DNA from: Flavobacterium sp. NRK1
Lineage (GTDB): Bacteria; Bacteroidota; Bacteroidia; Flavobacteriales; Flavobacteriaceae
NCBI RefSeq assembly: GCF_024054175.1
Contig: NZ_JAMXLA010000001.1
Coordinates: 2,877,324 to 2,941,323 of the forward strand
DNA: 64,000 bases
Direction: 5' to 3'
A program made the translations under genes and the position numbers. Positions 61,557-64,000 of the stretch are shown here, piece by piece; positions within the stretch are counted from its first letter, which is position 1, and each line of letters begins with the position of its first letter. Under the pieces are notes generated by a model. It did no database searches. It was not told where the DNA came from and saw only the letters and a list, made by a program, of their open reading frames with translations.

Positions 61557-64000
61557 TTACTGTAATTGCCTGTCCGGTACCTGGCGTTTATCCCATTTAA
61601 TATCGCTAAGAACAGAAGATTTAATACCAATGAAGAAGCCCCAATAAGTATTGTCGCCAAACGGAACCCAGTTAAAGTTCATCCTCCAGCTTAAGAGGTC
61701 TCTTTCAAAGCGTAATTGTGTAAATGTTACACCGTTTTGCACAAAATCATAACCAGAAGAGAATCCCATTTTCCATCGCGGAGTAATATCAAAATCTCCT
61801 GATACCATTATAGAGTTTCCTGTTATTTTGTTTTGCCTGTTATTGTTAGAATAAGTTAGAGAGTAGGCAAGGCTTAAATTCCAGGGCAATTTGGCATTAA
61901 AAAAACCTCCTTTAGCTTTATCAGTAGTATCTACCGTATCTTCTTCCTCATCAAACATACTTTTGCTGCTATCGTTAAGATTATTAGCCTGACCGAAAAG
62001 ATTATCTTCACGGCCACCATTACGGGCCGTCTGATTGTTTTTATCTTTTTTATCTCCCTGGCCATCAGTGCTGCTTATGGAGTAGCCTAATGATATGTTG
62101 GCACTTGTCATTCTGAAAAGACTACCACCATTATCAATATTATAGGTGTCAATTCTTTGTCCGGAATTGTTTATAGCATAGGGATCTAATGTTGCTGCAA
62201 AATTTACATTCATTTTATCTTTAAGGAGTGTTGTCCCTGCTGTTACCCTTAGCGGAGCCCATGCTAATGAGTCAGCTGCCATGTCGTAGCTGGTGGTAAA
62301 GTTAAGGTTATTAAGCAGCATTACTTTTTTGGGTTTCGCTTCAGGATCATCTTCATCATCATTTCTTACTTTGGCTTCGATGGTATTATTTACAGCGATA
62401 CCTACAACATTAGAATACGTTTTGCCGGGAGCCCCAAATAGACCACCTTCAAATATTGTATAGTCTCTGTAGTTCCCACTGGCATCAATCCGGTAAGTAT
62501 CCCAATATCTGTCAAAACTTGGCGTATATGTATATGATAGGGAAGGGCGCATTACGTGGCGGATTGCCTGTATTTTTTTAGTTTCGCCAAAAGTATAAGT
62601 ACCATAAACTGTTGTACCGATACTGGATGAAAAATTATACGTTCTGAATGCTTCAAAACCTTTTACGTTCTGAATAAGTGTATCTTTGTTAATTTCTTCG
62701 TTATATTCTCTTCTTATAGTATTTAATACCCATGTTTCCTGATAAGTTGAACTGGCAGAAACACTAAAATGTTTAAATAACTTGAAGTTGGTGCTTAAAG
62801 GTATTGTATGCTGCATCCCGGTTTTGGCATCTCTAAACATTTCCGGTTTAAAGAATAGAGAATCCGTCGTCTGAATTCTGTTTTCTCCCTTAACATTATA
62901 TTGCAAATTAATATTTTTGATTATACCCTTTTTTGGGGCATCTGCGGGAGCGAATGGAAATATTCTGTCTACACTGGCCTGTAGTGTAGGCAGTGTCATA
63001 TTAATAGTCTGGGTATTTGTATTTTGATTATGCGTGGCGCTTAAAGATACATTTACCTGTGGTACACTCTGAAATGTTTTTGAATACGATACAGATGAAT
63101 ATAATGTATTATTTAATGAAGAACCTACGTTGTCAAGACTTAATGAATTTCGGTAATATTTACTGGAACCTAAATTTACGCTGGCAGAAAACCTTGAGTT
63201 AGGATTGGCTTTTGAATCCTGGTTGTGAGTCCATTGTATATTGTAGTTTTTAGTCCTTGAATAATCAGGTAATCCACGTTCACTGTTTATTATGTTTTCG
63301 TATCTTATATAAACATTACCGCTATATTTATACCTGTTGGCATAACTGGATTGAAACCGGAGCCCGTAACTGCCGTTTGTATAATAATCTCCCGTAACTG
63401 CGAGGTCATAATAATCTCCCAGGGCAAAATAGTACCCCCCATTTTGTAAATAGTAGCCCTGTCGGTTATTGTCTCCAAAAGTAGGTACTAAAAAGCCTGA
63501 TTCGGCTTTATCACTCATAGGAAAAAAAGCAAACGGCAATGCTAATGGTGTAGGTACATCTGCAATCCACATGTTTGTAAGGCCAACAACTACTTTTTTT
63601 CCGGGTACAAACTTTATCTTATCAGTATAAAAATAGTATTCAGGATTATTAATGTCTTTAGAAGTTGTAAAACGTGCACCTTTGATATAGTAAACAGAGT
63701 CGTTTTCTCTTTTGGTTATTTCTCCTTTTATCCTGAATTCTCCCTGATCAGATCTTGAGTTCCATATCCTGGCTTTTTTTGTTTTTGTGTTAAAGTGTAT
63801 AGAGTCAGCCTCTACAACATTATTTCCCTGTTTAAAATAAGGATATTGTGAGTAATTGCCTAATGAGTCTTTTATCCTGCCGGCAAAAATCTCATTAGTA
63901 TCATATCTCATAATAATTTTGCCCGATTTAAGTTCTATATCTTTATAGTTTAATGTGGCTTTATTGTAGAGTTCAAGTTCTTTTTTCTCCTGATCTATTT
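61557..64000 (-). CDS. lptD: LptD-like LPS assembly outer-membrane protein (5' partial)
   Basis: The frame is open from the right edge of the window, so the start lies beyond 64000. The visible 800 or so residues contain an OstA-like jellyroll part (VVEADSIHFNTKTKKARIWN, then IKGEITKRENDSVYYIKGAR) and a long beta-barrel with repeating aromatic strands (YYLQNGGYYFALGDYYDLAV, then TGDYYTNGSYGLRFQSSYAN) ending WKMGFSSGYDFVQNGV-like and WDKRQVPDRQLQ. It places LPS in the outer leaflet with LptE. The usual Cys pairs of the enterobacterial protein are not seen, as in other Bacteroidetes. Confidence 0.87.
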   Translation of the reverse strand, partial: IDQEKKELELYNKATLNYKDIELKSGKIIMRYDTNEIFAGRIKDSLGNYSQYPYFKQGNNVVEADSIHFNTKTKKARIWNSRSDQGEFRIKGEITKRENDSVYYIKGARFTTSKDINNPEYYFYTDKIKFVPGKKVVVGLTNMWIADVPTPLALPFAFFPMSDKAESGFLVPTFGDNNRQGYYLQNGGYYFALGDYYDLAVTGDYYTNGSYGLRFQSSYANRYKYSGNVYIRYENIINSERGLPDYSRTKNYNIQWTHNQDSKANPNSRFSASVNLGSSKYYRNSLSLDNVGSSLNNTLYSSVSYSKTFQSVPQVNVSLSATHNQNTNTQTINMTLPTLQASVDRIFPFAPADAPKKGIIKNINLQYNVKGENRIQTTDSLFFKPEMFRDAKTGMQHTIPLSTNFKLFKHFSVSASSTYQETWVLNTIRREYNEEINKDTLIQNVKGFEAFRTYNFSSSIGTTVYGTYTFGETKKIQAIRHVMRPSLSYTYTPSFDRYWDTYRIDASGNYRDYTIFEGGLFGAPGKTYSNVVGIAVNNTIEAKVRNDDEDDPEAKPKKVMLLNNLNFTTSYDMAADSLAWAPLRVTAGTTLLKDKMNVNFAATLDPYAINNSGQRIDTYNIDNGGSLFRMTSANISLGYSISSTDGQGDKKDKNNQTARNGGREDNLFGQANNLNDSSKSMFDEEEDTVDTTDKAKGGFFNAKLPWNLSLAYSLTYSNNNRQNKITGNSIMVSGDFDITPRWKMGFSSGYDFVQNGVTFTQLRFERDLLSWRMNFNWVPFGDNTYWGFFIGIKSSVLSDIKWDKRQVPDRQLQ

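Overview
The window looks like the chromosome of a Flavobacteriaceae bacterium, probably Flavobacterium or a close relative. It is AT-rich with little Shine-Dalgarno signal. It carries Bacteroidetes-type genes (a TamB-like giant protein, LptD, DUF4159, a CarboxypepD_reg envelope protein, an OxyR with the C199/C208 pair), and its phage genes are of the kinds found in Bacteroidetes siphophages. This assignment comes from reading the proteins, not from a database search.

Left flank (1-13578): a 5'-truncated GH114-like lipoprotein, an unknown membrane-anchored protein, dnaK with a candidate sigma-54-type promoter, a GH5 lipoprotein, a CarboxypepD_reg-type gene broken by two apparent 1-base deletions, an NlpC/P60 peptidase, a thiolase, lpxD, a divergent osmC/oxyR pair, an alpha/beta hydrolase and a Bcr/CflA-type MFS pump.

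Centre (13579-46644): a complete-looking temperate siphophage of about 33.0 kb integrated in the 3' half of a tRNA-Arg(TCT) gene, bounded by a 46-bp direct repeat. Nearly all genes are on the minus strand. From right to left come integrase; a plus-strand lysogeny block (a membrane-anchored HIRAN-domain protein and a repressor); early genes with an excisionase-like HTH protein; a replication module (initiator gene carrying four 22-bp iterons, then a DnaB helicase); HNH, TerS and TerL; a block of eleven small accessory genes; portal, protease and HK97-type capsid; connectors; two tandem major tail proteins (one with an FN3 domain); tail chaperones G and GT with a probable -1 frameshift; tape measure; tail tip; fibre; and a lysis cassette (holin, M15 endolysin, one-gene spanin). 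The phage supplies both the 3' half of the tRNA and a new terminator behind it.

Right flank (46645-64000): the 5' half of tRNA-Arg, then tRNA-Pro and tRNA-Ser, a secreted unknown, a THUMP-like methyltransferase, an AI-2E family permease, DUF4159, DUF2200, rsmE and tsaD on the minus strand. tamB diverges from tsaD and is followed by pfkA-gap, a BadF-type kinase with mgsA, and then convergent ridA and a 5'-truncated lptD. This flank mixes tRNA/rRNA modification, outer-membrane biogenesis and lower glycolysis.

The most unusual parts are the iteron origin inside the initiator gene, the HIRAN membrane protein in the lysogenic-conversion slot, a 16-codon diverged copy of the terL start flanking an inserted gene, and the tandem tail-tube genes.
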